The notes: generated by a model from the letters alone, not told the origin. A DNA stretch of 64,000 nucleotides from JBGVSA01 sp041807905 (GCF_041807905.1 NZ_JBGVSA010000011.1:1-64000), one strand, 5' to 3'. Positions 9,006 to 16,156 are shown, counted from the stretch's first letter. Numbers and translations are program-made.

Positions 9006-9316
9006 GGATGGAGTTCGATCTCGATGCCTTCGATGCGTGGCTCGTCGAGCTGAAGCTCAGCAAGGTCGCCGATCGCCTGGCGCGTCACTATCGCACGCGG
9101 CTCGAATACGACGGGCAGGTGTGCGATTACATTGCAGCAGCGTGCCTCGCGCCCGACACTGGCGCTCGAAACATCGATCACCTGCTCAATCAGCAATTGC
9201 TGCCCACGGTGTCGCAGGCGCTGCTGCAATGGCAGCGCGACACAGGCGATGCGCCGAGTGTGGTGCGATTGGCGTGGAATGAGGCCGAGGCGGCTCCGAG
9301 CCTCGTGATGGAGTAG
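8963..9316 (+). pseudogene. ClpV/TssH C-terminal remnant (type VI secretion ATPase)
   Basis: A 117-codon frame ending with TAG at 9316. From about 9006 it reads like the C-terminal small domain of ClpV, the AAA+ ATPase that recycles the type VI secretion sheath: VELKLSKVADRLARHYRTRL, then CDYIAAACLAPDTGARNIDHLLNQ and LLPTVSQALL. The GARNID element and the leucine-rich LLP block are family signatures. Full-length ClpV has roughly 850-900 residues, so at least seven-eighths are missing, including both Walker sites. The first ~14 codons do not match ClpV. No other type VI genes are in the window. I infer a decayed fragment left after deletion; a stand-alone ClpV-like domain is less likely. Confidence 0.6.
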
Positions 9317-9367
9317 CGGCAGAGCGGTATCGCCCTGCCCCTGCCGCACATTCCCGTTCGGCACTCG

Positions 9368-9388
9368 CTGCGCCCTCGCTGGGCGCAG
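9368..9388 (-). terminator. Hairpin downstream of the displaced rng 3' end
   Basis: A perfect 8-bp stem, CTGCGCCC (9368-9375) with GGGCGCAG (9381-9388), around a TCGCT loop. On the minus strand it starts 6 bases after the TGA that ends the displaced rng copy at 9395-9397. It most likely terminated rng before the island entered. It lacks a clear T-run. Confidence 0.5.
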
Positions 9389-9394
9389 GTATTG

Positions 9395-9420
9395 TCAGAG
9401 CAGGACGATGTCGAACTGCC
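9395..9420 (-). repeat. attL: displaced 3' end of rng
   Basis: Read on the minus strand this segment codes QFDIVLL-stop, the same last residues as intact rng. Aligned with 37303-37328, 21 of 26 bases match, and the differences lie mainly at wobble positions of the codons. The identical core ATGTCGAA is at 9408-9415 here and 37316-37323 at the other end, each 13 bases from the stop codon. I read this as the left attachment site, where the host rng tail now sits. Confidence 0.8.
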
Positions 9421-9484
9421 ATAAACAAAAATAAAAATAGCTATAAATCATTAGCTTACGTAATGCATTTTGTGATTTAAGCCT

Positions 9485-9512
9485 CCTGGCTACCCATACA
9501 GCTACCCAAACA
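9485..9512 (+). promoter_or_regulatory. Left arm-type integrase site pair
   Basis: Two direct copies of GCTACCCA start at 9489 and 9501, 12 bases apart. The same pair with the same 12-base period occurs at 37167 and 37179 beside the integrase gene. They lie about 75 bp inside attL. Repeated short motifs at both ends of an integrated element are what arm-binding sites of tyrosine integrases look like; binding itself is inferred. Confidence 0.55.
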
Positions 9513-9902
9513 GAGAGTGCTACGTCGAAGTGTCCCACACGAACGACGCGAACGCAGTCGCCACATGTGGCTCGTGATCATCGGTCAGTACCCGCTAGAT
9601 ACCTGTACCAGGTCGTACTCAGCATGCAGGCGCCTCTGTCTCCTCATGAGAGAAGACATACGCCGCCATCGTTGGCTCGATCATCTCGATCGAAGATGGC
9701 TGCAATCCATCCCTTAAGCACCACAGTTCTCACGAATGTCAAGGCATGAATTCTTGCGGAATTTCATGCCTCGCGAGATCCCGATGATCCGCGAACAATT
9801 CACTTCGACGCCAGCCACTCAGGATCAACTCAACGGCCCTGGAGTCTGCCCCAAACGACGGGTACGTGCTGACGATCATCAACGAACCTTGGAGATCCAT
9901 CT
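9513..9902. other. Non-coding left-end segment of the island
   Basis: About 390 bp without a convincing gene; the short frames here have no RBS or recognisable product. The only structure noted is the hairpin at 9742-9771. The segment between attL and the first HTH gene probably contains the promoter of that gene and accessory protein sites for excision. Confidence 0.5.
9742..9771. promoter_or_regulatory. Near-perfect inverted repeat
   Basis: AGGCATGAATTC (9742-9753) and GAATTTCATGCCT (9759-9771) pair with one unpaired base around a TTGCG loop. There is no T-run, so an operator or RNA structure is more likely than a terminator. It lies 130 bp upstream of the HTH gene. Confidence 0.4.
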
Positions 9903-10130
9903 ATGACATGTAATGACGCAATCAATTTCGACGACCTGCCAGATGCTGCTCATGTGGATGTGCATGCAGTAGCGGTGCTGTTCGGATGCAAGGTACCGAC
10001 GATTTGGGCAAGGCTGCGGCGCCACGAATTGCCCGCGCCTCGAAAGTTCGGAGCGCATACGCGCTGGAATGTTGGAGAACTCAGGGTTCTTCTTGCTGGC
10101 AGCAACCAACATTCTGCCGTCAGTGCTTAA
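9903..10130 (+). CDS. AlpA/MerR-type small helix-turn-helix protein
   Basis: A 75-residue protein with GGAG 8 bases before the ATG. The core DVHAVAVLFGCKVPTIWARLRRHELPAPRKFG reads as a winged helix-turn-helix: a helix that selects the site (VAVLFGCKVPTIWARL), then the wing PAPRKFGAHTRWNVGELRVLL. This pattern is shared by AlpA regulators, excisionases and phage Cox-like proteins, which bind att regions or element promoters. Being the first gene inside attL of an integrase element, a role in excision or in controlling the replication/recombination genes that follow is likely. It is distinct from the second HTH gene at 16157. No partner domain is present. Molecular role is inferred from fold and position. 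Confidence 0.7.
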   Translation: MTCNDAINFDDLPDAAHVDVHAVAVLFGCKVPTIWARLRRHELPAPRKFGAHTRWNVGELRVLLAGSNQHSAVSA

Positions 10131-10236
10131 CGAGTCTTTTCCTTCCTAACCGATAAAAGTTGCAGGCTGAGCGAGGGCCCCGCGAAGCTTCAGCGATGTC
10201 ATTAAATGACAAACACATTGCCTGAAGGGGCTTTTC

Positions 10237-11616
10237 ATGCACAACCAATTCCCTGTACTAAACCCGACTATCTTTCCCGTCGAAAAGCTTACTCCCAAGC
10301 TCCGTGCCGCAGTTGAGGAGGCTGCATTGTCAACCAAGGCGCCTGTCGCGCTCATCGCCAGCACTGCGTTGGCATCAGCATCACTTGCAGTGCAAGCCAG
10401 GTTCGATGTCAAACGCATGAAGAATCTGAAGTCGCCCTGCTCGTTGTATTTCCTGACCTTTGCCGAGTCTGGAGAAAGAAAAACAACGATCGATGAGATG
10501 TTTTTCCGAGCATTCCGCGAGTTTGAGAAAACCTGCAAGCTCAAGGCAACCGATACCGATGACGAAATCGAACAGGATCCGCAAGACAAGCCCCAAAAAC
10601 GGCTGCGCTTGCTGTACAGCGACACCACACCCATTGCCTACCTGGAAGGTTTGTCAAAGTACGGCTGCTCCGCTGGTGTAATCGAAGATGAAGCGGGTCG
10701 AATCTTCAAGAGCCGGATGGTTGATGACATTGGACTGTTGAATAAACTGTGGGGCGGTCAAGACCTAAGCGTCGATCGCAAGAGCGGAAGCTTTGTCATC
10801 CGATCACCTAGGTCGACGATCAACTGGATGGTGCAGCCATGGATCTTCAAGGAATACATGGAGCGCAAAGGCGAAAGCATTAGAGGGATTGGGTTCCTCG
10901 CAAGATGCCTGGTTTGTTACCCCCAATCCACACAAGGCTGGCGGTTCATCGATTTCGATGCCGTTGAACTGCCAGCCATTGAAGCATTTGGCAAAAGAGT
11001 CTCGGATCTACTGAATGATCAGCTCAACTACTTCATCAATCCCGATGAGCATACCAAGACAGAATTGCATTTCTCTCAGAATGCTCAGCACGAGTGGGTG
11101 AACATCTTCAACGGCATCGAGCAAGCGCTACAGCCAGGCGGGCAATTCTGCGAAAACCGCGACTACGCCTCCAAGGTTTCGGAGATGATCGCTAGGGTGG
11201 CCGGCGTCCTTCATGCCTTTGAAGGCTACGACGGCAGCGAGATTTCGTTGGGAACGCTTCGGTCTGCGACCGGCATCGTTCTGTGGTACGCGAATGAGTT
11301 CCTTCGCCTCTTCTCGCCTCCCAGCCCAATGGACGTGCACAACAGGAATGTGGCAATGCTGGACAACTGGTTGCTCGGGTGGGCACGGCAGGGCGGCGCT
11401 CGTGAGATTCGGAAGAATGATCTGCTCCAGTTGGCTCCCAAGCCCCTCCGGCTGCGTGCCGTCATGGATATGTGCTTGGCAACCCTGAATCAGTGGGGGC
11501 GTCTGGATTACGGCCAGGCTTTCATTCAGCCTCCCACTGCAATGACAGCACCGCCGAGGCGTCCGACTCAGTTCGTTATCCTTCGCGACTATTACTACTA
11601 CCAACAACGCGTGTGA
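10237..11616 (+). CDS. DUF3987 (YfjI-like) protein
   Basis: A 459-residue protein starting MHNQFPVLNPTIFPVEKLTP, with AGGGG-like RBS just upstream. The DUF3987 hallmarks are visible: APVALIASTALASASLAVQA, a degenerate P-loop in YFLTFAESGERKTTIDEMFF (about residues 71-90), LYSDTTPIAYLEGLS, SAGVIEDEAGRIF with an acidic Walker-B-like pair, LNKLWGGQDLSVDRKSG, and RSTINWMVQPWIFKEY. The family is known from mobile elements, E. coli YfjI being the familiar member, and is related in fold to primase-helicase ATPases. The P-loop here is ERKT where a canonical loop has GSGKT, so ATP binding may be weak or lost. It is followed by its own terminator. Confidence 0.82.
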   Translation: MHNQFPVLNPTIFPVEKLTPKLRAAVEEAALSTKAPVALIASTALASASLAVQARFDVKRMKNLKSPCSLYFLTFAESGERKTTIDEMFFRAFREFEKTCKLKATDTDDEIEQDPQDKPQKRLRLLYSDTTPIAYLEGLSKYGCSAGVIEDEAGRIFKSRMVDDIGLLNKLWGGQDLSVDRKSGSFVIRSPRSTINWMVQPWIFKEYMERKGESIRGIGFLARCLVCYPQSTQGWRFIDFDAVELPAIEAFGKRVSDLLNDQLNYFINPDEHTKTELHFSQNAQHEWVNIFNGIEQALQPGGQFCENRDYASKVSEMIARVAGVLHAFEGYDGSEISLGTLRSATGIVLWYANEFLRLFSPPSPMDVHNRNVAMLDNWLLGWARQGGAREIRKNDLLQLAPKPLRLRAVMDMCLATLNQWGRLDYGQAFIQPPTAMTAPPRRPTQFVILRDYYYYQQRV

Positions 11617-11632
11617 TTTCTTGTCTCGTTGA

Positions 11633-11659
11633 AGCGCCTCTGCGGAGGCGCTTTCTTTT
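11633..11659 (+). terminator. Intrinsic terminator after the DUF3987 gene
   Basis: AGCGCCTC (11633-11640) pairs perfectly with GAGGCGCT (11645-11652) around TGCG, followed by TTCTTTT. It starts 17 bases after the stop codon of the DUF3987 gene. Confidence 0.85.
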
Positions 11660-11719
11660 GACACTCCGCCAGCTACAGTTGGCTGTTCGCATACAGCGGA
11701 AGTCCTCATTCATGCTGCA

Positions 11720-11760
11720 AGTGGTGCTATTCGGCTATTCAGTAGCCGAATAGCACCACT
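11720..11760. repeat. Perfect 18-bp inverted repeat with 5-base spacer
   Basis: The arm at 11720-11737 (AGTGGTGCTATTCGGCTA) is the exact reverse complement of 11743-11760, with TTCAG between. There is no T-run on either side and no gene spans it. It sits in the ~335 bp non-coding stretch between the DUF3987 terminator and the glycine-zipper gene; the rest of that stretch shows nothing I can name apart from a likely promoter for the next gene. Candidates are an operator, a replication or transfer site, or the trace of an excised element. Confidence 0.9.
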
Positions 11761-11994
11761 CATCGCTTCGACGAGGTCTCGCAGCGTTGTGAAATGACAT
11801 GCGGGTGTTGTTAGCGCCATCGGACATCGTTTTCGATTTCTAGATTTTTTCAGACACATATCACTCTCCTGAGAACGGGAATGGCTCGCCCAAAGCGAGC
11901 TCGATCCGGACTCTCCTGCAGCCCATTTCCTGATCGTCGGTAGCTGTGGTCAGGGATGGGCTCCTTTCTGTGTACTTGTCCTCAGGAGATTGTC

Positions 11995-12336
11995 ATGTCT
12001 GTTCAATGCCCTCGTTGTGAATCCTTCCGCATCGCTACCCGCGACGTTGCCAAACGTGCCGGTGGTGTTATAGGTGCGGCGAGTGGTGCCGCGACAGGTG
12101 CGGCTGGCGCTGTGTCCGGCGCGGAAGTGGGTGCGGCAGCTGGTGCTGTTGCCGGGCCGATTGGTATGGCGTTGGGAGGTTTGGCCGGAGCCTTAGTCGG
12201 AGGTCTAGTCGGCGGAGCTGCCGGTTGTGTGGCGGGAGCCAAATTCGGTGAAGTCATCGATGAAAAGGTGCTTGGCAACTGCGAGTGTCTTGATTGCCGC
12301 TACGTCTTCAGCAATCCCATGCAGCATCACCAGTAG
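11995..12336 (+). CDS. Glycine-zipper protein with split zinc ribbon
   Basis: A 113-residue protein; the ATG at 11995 is chosen because AGGAG lies 7 bases before it. The N-terminus MSVQCPRCESFR carries CxxC. The middle is a long run of small residues with repeated GxxxG and AxxxG spacing (GGVIGAASGAATGAAGAVSG, then GMALGGLAGALVGGLVGG). The C-terminus carries a second CxxC in NCECLDCRYVF. Glycine-zipper segments insert in membranes or self-associate; paired CxxC knuckles bind zinc. The two halves of a zinc ribbon thus flank a membrane-type zipper, which would bring the ends together if the zipper folds as a hairpin. No function is known. It lies among island maintenance genes. Confidence 0.75.
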   Translation: MSVQCPRCESFRIATRDVAKRAGGVIGAASGAATGAAGAVSGAEVGAAAGAVAGPIGMALGGLAGALVGGLVGGAAGCVAGAKFGEVIDEKVLGNCECLDCRYVFSNPMQHHQ

Positions 12337-12365
12337 CTCTCAAATCCAGCCGGGACAATCAACGC

Positions 12366-12381
12366 CCTGGCTACCCATACA
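12366..12381 (+). repeat. Second copy of the left-arm motif
   Basis: The 16 bases CCTGGCTACCCATACA at 12366-12381 are identical to 9485-9500, which include the first left arm site. This copy is 2.9 kb inside the island, between the glycine-zipper and DUF932 genes. Confidence 0.8.
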
Positions 12382-12495
12382 TCTCATCGATCAGCAGCGC
12401 CCCCACTCATCCCCCTCAATGCGTGATCCGTATCAGCTCCACACAGGCTGAGGGCATGTCACGTGTTGTGGACTTCATCTGAAAGGAGGCCCACC

Positions 12496-13464
12496 ATGGC
12501 CCATCTTGTTTCTCAAATGGCATACGTTGGTGATACTCCGTGGCACGGCCTCGGAAATCGCCTGCCCACCAAGCAATCTCTCGATGTCTGGCAGGAATCT
12601 GCCGGCATGAACTGGGCGATTGAAGAGTCGCCCGTGCGCTACATGGCTGACAGCATCGGTAGTCTCGGCACCATCCATTCCTTCCCTGAACAGAAGGTGC
12701 TGTATCGCTCCGACACCAAGGAAGCGCTGTCGGTTGTGTCGCAGCGCTACCAGGTCGTGCAGCCGCGTGAAGTCTTGGAGTTCTATCGCGATCTCACCGA
12801 AGTCTCCGGCTACGAGCTGGAGACGGTTGGCGTGCTGAAGGGCGGACGCAAGTTCTGGGCACTGGCCCGTACCGGGCAATCCACCGCCTTGAAGGGGAAG
12901 GACGAGGTCAATGGCTACTTGCTGCTGGCTACCAGTTGCGACGGTACGCTGGCAACGACGGCGACACCGACCACCATTCGCGTGGTGTGCAATAACACGC
13001 TGAGCATTGCGGTGAATGGCGCCGCCCAGGCTATCAAGGTGCCGCACAGTACGCGCTTCGATTCCCAGCTCGTGAAGCAGCAACTGGGAATTGCCGTAGG
13101 CCAGTTCGAGAGCTTCATGTACCGCATGCGCATCCTCGCCGAACGCAAGGTGAAGTCGCATGAAGCCATGGCTTACTTCCTGCGCGTGCTCTGTGAAACC
13201 CAGCCGGGCAACACCGAGCCGCAAGGGTTGGCCAACGAGCGTGCCTTGAAGCGGGTGCAAGCCCTCTACGACGGCGCGGGTCGCGGTGCGGAGCTGGATG
13301 CCGCAAAAGGTACGGCTTGGGGACTGCTCAATGCTGTCACCGAGTACGTTGACCACGAGCGTCGTGCGCGCAGCAACGAGTACCGCCTTGACTCTGCATG
13401 GTTCGGTCAAGGTGCGGTGCTCAAGCAACGCGCACTTGACGCGGCGCTGCAGCTCACCGCCTGA
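12496..13464 (+). CDS. DUF932 phage/plasmid-like protein (YfjQ-like)
   Basis: A 322-residue protein; the ATG at 12496 follows a strong GAAAGGAGG. It begins MAHLVSQMAYVGDTPWHGLG, the usual start of the DUF932/TIGR03299 phage-plasmid-like family. Other family blocks are LYRSDTKEALSVVSQRYQVVQP, GGRKFWALARTGQ, GYLLLATSCDGTLATTATPT and IRVVCNNTLSIA. The C-terminus GTAWGLLNAVTEYVDHERRA is also typical. The family is widespread on integrative elements and plasmids, including YfjQ on CP4-57, and its biochemical activity is not established. A terminator lies directly after the gene, before YqaJ. Codon use is GC-rich. Confidence 0.85.
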   Translation: MAHLVSQMAYVGDTPWHGLGNRLPTKQSLDVWQESAGMNWAIEESPVRYMADSIGSLGTIHSFPEQKVLYRSDTKEALSVVSQRYQVVQPREVLEFYRDLTEVSGYELETVGVLKGGRKFWALARTGQSTALKGKDEVNGYLLLATSCDGTLATTATPTTIRVVCNNTLSIAVNGAAQAIKVPHSTRFDSQLVKQQLGIAVGQFESFMYRMRILAERKVKSHEAMAYFLRVLCETQPGNTEPQGLANERALKRVQALYDGAGRGAELDAAKGTAWGLLNAVTEYVDHERRARSNEYRLDSAWFGQGAVLKQRALDAALQLTA

Positions 13465-13502
13465 CTGGCTGACGCCTTGTCTGTATTCCCTCAACCACCC
13501 CG

Positions 13503-13545
13503 AGCCCCGTGATTGGCTGATGCCATCCGGGGCTTTTCTTTTTTC
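13503..13545 (+). terminator. Intrinsic terminator between DUF932 and YqaJ genes
   Basis: AGCCCCG (13503-13509) pairs with CGGGGCT (13528-13534); a small inner stem TGGC/GCCA lies in the loop. It is followed by TTTTCTTTTTT. The T-run ends about 11 bases before the YqaJ ATG, so transcripts that reach YqaJ must pass it. Confidence 0.85.
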
Positions 13546-13556
13546 TGGAGACCCCC

Positions 13557-14576
13557 ATGGCTCAGCCGATCAATTCCAACCCTTCCACACAACAACCTAG
13601 CTCACGCAGGCGCGCTGCATTGCGCCTCGTTCCCACAGTCGATCTGCCGCGCGAAGACTGGCTCGAAGTCCGCAAGCGTGGCATCGGCGGTTCCGATGCT
13701 GCTGCCAGTGTTGGGCTCAATCCTTACAAGAGTCCGCTTGAACTGTGGCTGGAGAAAACCGGCCGTGATGCACAGCTTCCCAAGATTGATCCCCACGACG
13801 AGACGGATCCGACGTACTGGGGACACGTCCTTGAACCCTTCGTGGCAGCCCACTACACCAAGCGCACAGGGCGCCGTGTCCGCAAACTCAACGCCGTGCT
13901 TCAGCATCCTGATCCCGACTTGCCTTGGATGCTCGCCAACATCGACCGTGAGGTTATGAGCTGTCCCGATGTTCAGATCCTCGAATGCAAGACGGCTGGC
14001 ATTCAAGGAGCCAAGCTCTGGCGAGACGGCGTGCCCGAGTACGTGCAACTCCAGGTTCAGCATCAACTGGCGGTCACCGGCAAGCAGGCCGCCGATGTTG
14101 CCGTGTTGATCGGAGGGCAGGAGTTGGAGATTCATCGCATCGAACGCGACGAGCTTCTGATCCATCGTCTCATCACGCTGGAGCGCGAGTTCTGGCGCTA
14201 TGTTGAGACTGACACGCCACCGCCTGCGGATGGCTCGGATTCGTCCGAGCTCGCTTTGCGCTGTCTCTTCCCTCAAGACTCAGGTGCAGTGCAGGACTTC
14301 CGGCAGGACCGTGATCTGTCAGCAGCATTCGCTGACTTGATATCTGTACGGGAAACCCTTGCCGAGCAGGAGAGGCTGGAAGCGCAATTGAAGCAGCGCA
14401 TCCAGCAGGCTATGGGCGAAGCGACCACGGCGCTGTTCGAAACGGGGCGTGTGACCTGGCGCCGCTCGAAGGACAGCGCCGCACTCGATACGAACCGTCT
14501 GCTGGCCGAGCACCCCGAGCTTGCCCAGGCCTACGCCACCACCAAGGCAGGGAGTCGGCGCTTCCTGATTGTCTGA
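13557..14576 (+). CDS. YqaJ-type viral recombinase nuclease
   Basis: A 339-residue protein. The nuclease core has RKRGIGGSDAAASVGLNPYKSPLELWLEKTG (GSD motif, about residues 42-47), the acidic EPFVAAHYTKRTGRRV block, and DVQILECKTAG with the ExK catalytic pair, followed by YVQLQVQHQLAVTG. These match the PD-(D/E)xK exonuclease family that includes lambda exonuclease, YqaJ of B. subtilis prophage and phage recombination nucleases. It would resect double-stranded DNA for single-strand annealing during element recombination. The C-terminal third is helical (QERLEAQLKQRIQQAMGEAT) and ends in GSRRFLIV. No annealing protein (RecT/Bet) is found in the window; the Gp3-like neighbour is the only other candidate partner. 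Confidence 0.85.
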   Translation: MAQPINSNPSTQQPSSRRRAALRLVPTVDLPREDWLEVRKRGIGGSDAAASVGLNPYKSPLELWLEKTGRDAQLPKIDPHDETDPTYWGHVLEPFVAAHYTKRTGRRVRKLNAVLQHPDPDLPWMLANIDREVMSCPDVQILECKTAGIQGAKLWRDGVPEYVQLQVQHQLAVTGKQAADVAVLIGGQELEIHRIERDELLIHRLITLEREFWRYVETDTPPPADGSDSSELALRCLFPQDSGAVQDFRQDRDLSAAFADLISVRETLAEQERLEAQLKQRIQQAMGEATTALFETGRVTWRRSKDSAALDTNRLLAEHPELAQAYATTKAGSRRFLIV

Positions 14577-14644
14577 GCTTCACCTGGCGGCTTCGAGCCT
14601 GAACCTGCCTTCCTATCCACCCGCTTCACACGTCCACCGACACG

Positions 14645-14688
14645 ACGCCACGCAACCCGAAAGGGCGACGTGGCGTTTTTCTTTTTCT
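14645..14688 (+). terminator. Intrinsic terminator between YqaJ and the Gp3-like gene
   Basis: ACGCCACG (14645-14652) pairs with CGTGGCGT (14669-14676), with an inner CCC-GAAA-GGG tetraloop stem, then TTTTTCTTTTTC. It stands about 20 bases before the next ATG. Confidence 0.88.
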
Positions 14689-14707
14689 TACGCAGACGAG
14701 GTTTCTT

Positions 14708-15664
14708 ATGTTGAAAGGACTGTGCATCACCCCGCCGATCATGGGTCGCATTTCCATCGGCAAGGTCGTTGAACGGCAAGGCAAGCGCTTGCCGGAGAAG
14801 GACGATCAGTTCACGCTGACCAGCCAGATCCAGGGCAGGGACGGCTGGCTTCCTCATCCCTTCGATGAAGCCCTGCGCAAGGCCCAGGGCGGCAAGATCC
14901 GAAGCATCCCGATCCGTCTGCTCTTCAACGATCCCGATCTGAACTTTCGTGCGCACTACACACTCTTCGACCGCAAGACCGGACGTCAGCTATGCGTAGG
15001 TAACGGAGAGCAATGCCGGCGTCGCAGTCAGGACGGTATCTCGGTCCTGACTTGTCCCTCACCCGATCAGTGCACGTTTGGGGAGGGTAGCTGTAAGCCC
15101 TATGGGCGGCTCAATGTCGTGATCGGCGACGACGATCCGCTCTGCAGCTTCGTCTTCCGCACCACCGGCTTTAACTCCATTCGCACACTGATCGCTCGCC
15201 TGCAGTACCTCCAGGCCGTGTCGGGCAATAAGCTCTCCTGTATGCCGCTGGAACTGAGGCTGCGCGGCAAATCCACCCGGCAGAGCATGGGCACACCGAT
15301 CTTCTACGCCGACATCACCGTGCGTGCTTCCATGACTTTGGAGGAGACGCTACTAGAAGCTGCGCGTACGGCGCGTGAGCGTGAAGCCGCTGGTTTTGAT
15401 CAGGCAGCGCTGGAGCAGGCCGCACGCCAAGGGTTTGCAAATGGCGAGTTCGAGGACTCGGAGGAAGAGCGTGGGGAGGTAATTGAGGAGTTCTATCCGC
15501 TAAGCACTGAAGACGTGGCCACGAAAGCCGCAATGCAGGGCGCTACCAGCACAGCCCAGCTCAGTTTGGCGGAAAAGTTGGGTAATAGGCTGCCTCTTGC
15601 CACACCTGAGTCCGTAATGTCAGGGGCAGCCGAGAAACCGGAAGGAACGCCAAGGAGCTTGTGA
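14708..15664 (+). CDS. Gp3-like recombination directionality factor candidate (often annotated hydrolase or metal-binding protein)
   Basis: A 318-residue protein starting MLKGLCITPPIMGRISIGKV. The middle has a cysteine cluster: QLCVGNGEQCRRR, VLTCPSPDQCTF and GSCKPYGRLNVV. This spacing plus FRTTGFNSIRTLIARLQYL and CMPLELRLRGKST matches the Gp3-like family named after the phiC31 directionality factor, and the many database entries called hydrolase or metal-binding protein. In phiC31 the factor switches a serine integrase to excision; here the integrase is a tyrosine enzyme, so that role would need a different partner, and metal binding is the safer statement. The acidic C-terminal tail looks disordered. 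It is the last large gene of the maintenance module, with RBS GACGAGG. Confidence 0.65.
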   Translation: MLKGLCITPPIMGRISIGKVVERQGKRLPEKDDQFTLTSQIQGRDGWLPHPFDEALRKAQGGKIRSIPIRLLFNDPDLNFRAHYTLFDRKTGRQLCVGNGEQCRRRSQDGISVLTCPSPDQCTFGEGSCKPYGRLNVVIGDDDPLCSFVFRTTGFNSIRTLIARLQYLQAVSGNKLSCMPLELRLRGKSTRQSMGTPIFYADITVRASMTLEETLLEAARTAREREAAGFDQAALEQAARQGFANGEFEDSEEERGEVIEEFYPLSTEDVATKAAMQGATSTAQLSLAEKLGNRLPLATPESVMSGAAEKPEGTPRSL

Positions 15665-15717
15665 TCAAGCTTTGCACGCCATTGCCGGCTACACCGCTAA
15701 GAAAGGAGTTGTTCGCC

Positions 15718-15864
15718 ATGATGAATCAACCTTCCCCGCTGGAGACGCTTGCCTCTTATGCGATCGCCTTCATTGCTGGTGCCGTGGCGACCGTATGTGT
15801 CGCCGCCTATGGGCGCTGGATGATGGCGAAAGGGCGTGCCCCCAATCCTACCAAGCATGTATGA
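15718..15864 (+). CDS. Small single-span membrane protein
   Basis: A 48-residue ORF with GAAAGGAG upstream and two adjacent ATG codons (15718 and 15721). After a short polar start (MMNQPSPLETL) comes one hydrophobic helix, ASYAIAFIAGAVATVCVAAYG, then a basic tail RWMMAKGRAPNPTKHV. By the positive-inside rule the tail would be cytoplasmic. No family recognised. Strong RBS, position in the module and a following terminator support a real gene; function unknown. Confidence 0.55.
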   Translation: MMNQPSPLETLASYAIAFIAGAVATVCVAAYGRWMMAKGRAPNPTKHV

Positions 15865-15912
15865 ACTGCCATCTCTGTAAACAGCAAGAATGTTGGAACT
15901 GAGACGTACATA

Positions 15913-15976
15913 AGACACGCACGGAGGGGCCAAGCCCTTCCGTGCGTGTCTCTCTGTGCGTCTTTTCTTTTTTTTG
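15913..15976 (+). terminator. Strong intrinsic terminator ending the maintenance module
   Basis: Arms at 15913-15930 and 15934-15951 pair over 18 bp with a single mismatch around a CAA loop (ends AGACACGCAC / GTGCGTGTCT). A T-rich stretch TCTTTTCTTTTTTTT follows within 10 bases. It separates the maintenance genes from the BREX operon. Confidence 0.9.
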
Positions 15977-16036
15977 CGATCAGCATCGTGCTCAGTACGC
16001 GATTAGTCATTCTGGAGCCGGGTTACCGGTATAACT

Positions 16037-16077
16037 GACCTAAATCATGCTTAACACGACCTAACCCTGTCTAACCC
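16037..16077 (+). promoter_or_regulatory. Phased direct repeats upstream of the BREX operon
   Basis: Three related motifs, GACCTAAATC (16037), GACCTAACCC (16058) and GTCTAACCC (16069), recur 21 and 11 bases apart, that is two and one helical turns on one DNA face. They lie 80-120 bp upstream of the HTH gene that heads the operon. I infer operator sites, possibly for that HTH protein. Confidence 0.5.
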
Positions 16078-16117
16078 TTGTTGATATGGCTGAAGAGGGA
16101 ATAAACTTAGTTCCGCT

Positions 16118-16134
16118 GCCGCCAATCTGGCGGC
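16118..16134 (+). promoter_or_regulatory. Leader hairpin before the BREX HTH gene
   Basis: GCCGCC (16118-16123) pairs with GGCGGC (16129-16134) around AATCT, followed by GTATTTCTGTTT. The weak T-run lies 10-20 bases before the ATG at 16157. It may act as an attenuator or be part of the operator. Confidence 0.45.
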
Positions 16135-16156
16135 GTATTTCTGTTTGGATACAGAC

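Noticed and set aside
8885..9364. A 159-codon minus-strand gene spanning the whole interval
   Set aside because: Most of it is antisense to the ClpV remnant, which has convincing family similarity. Only the tail looks coding, so only that part was listed.
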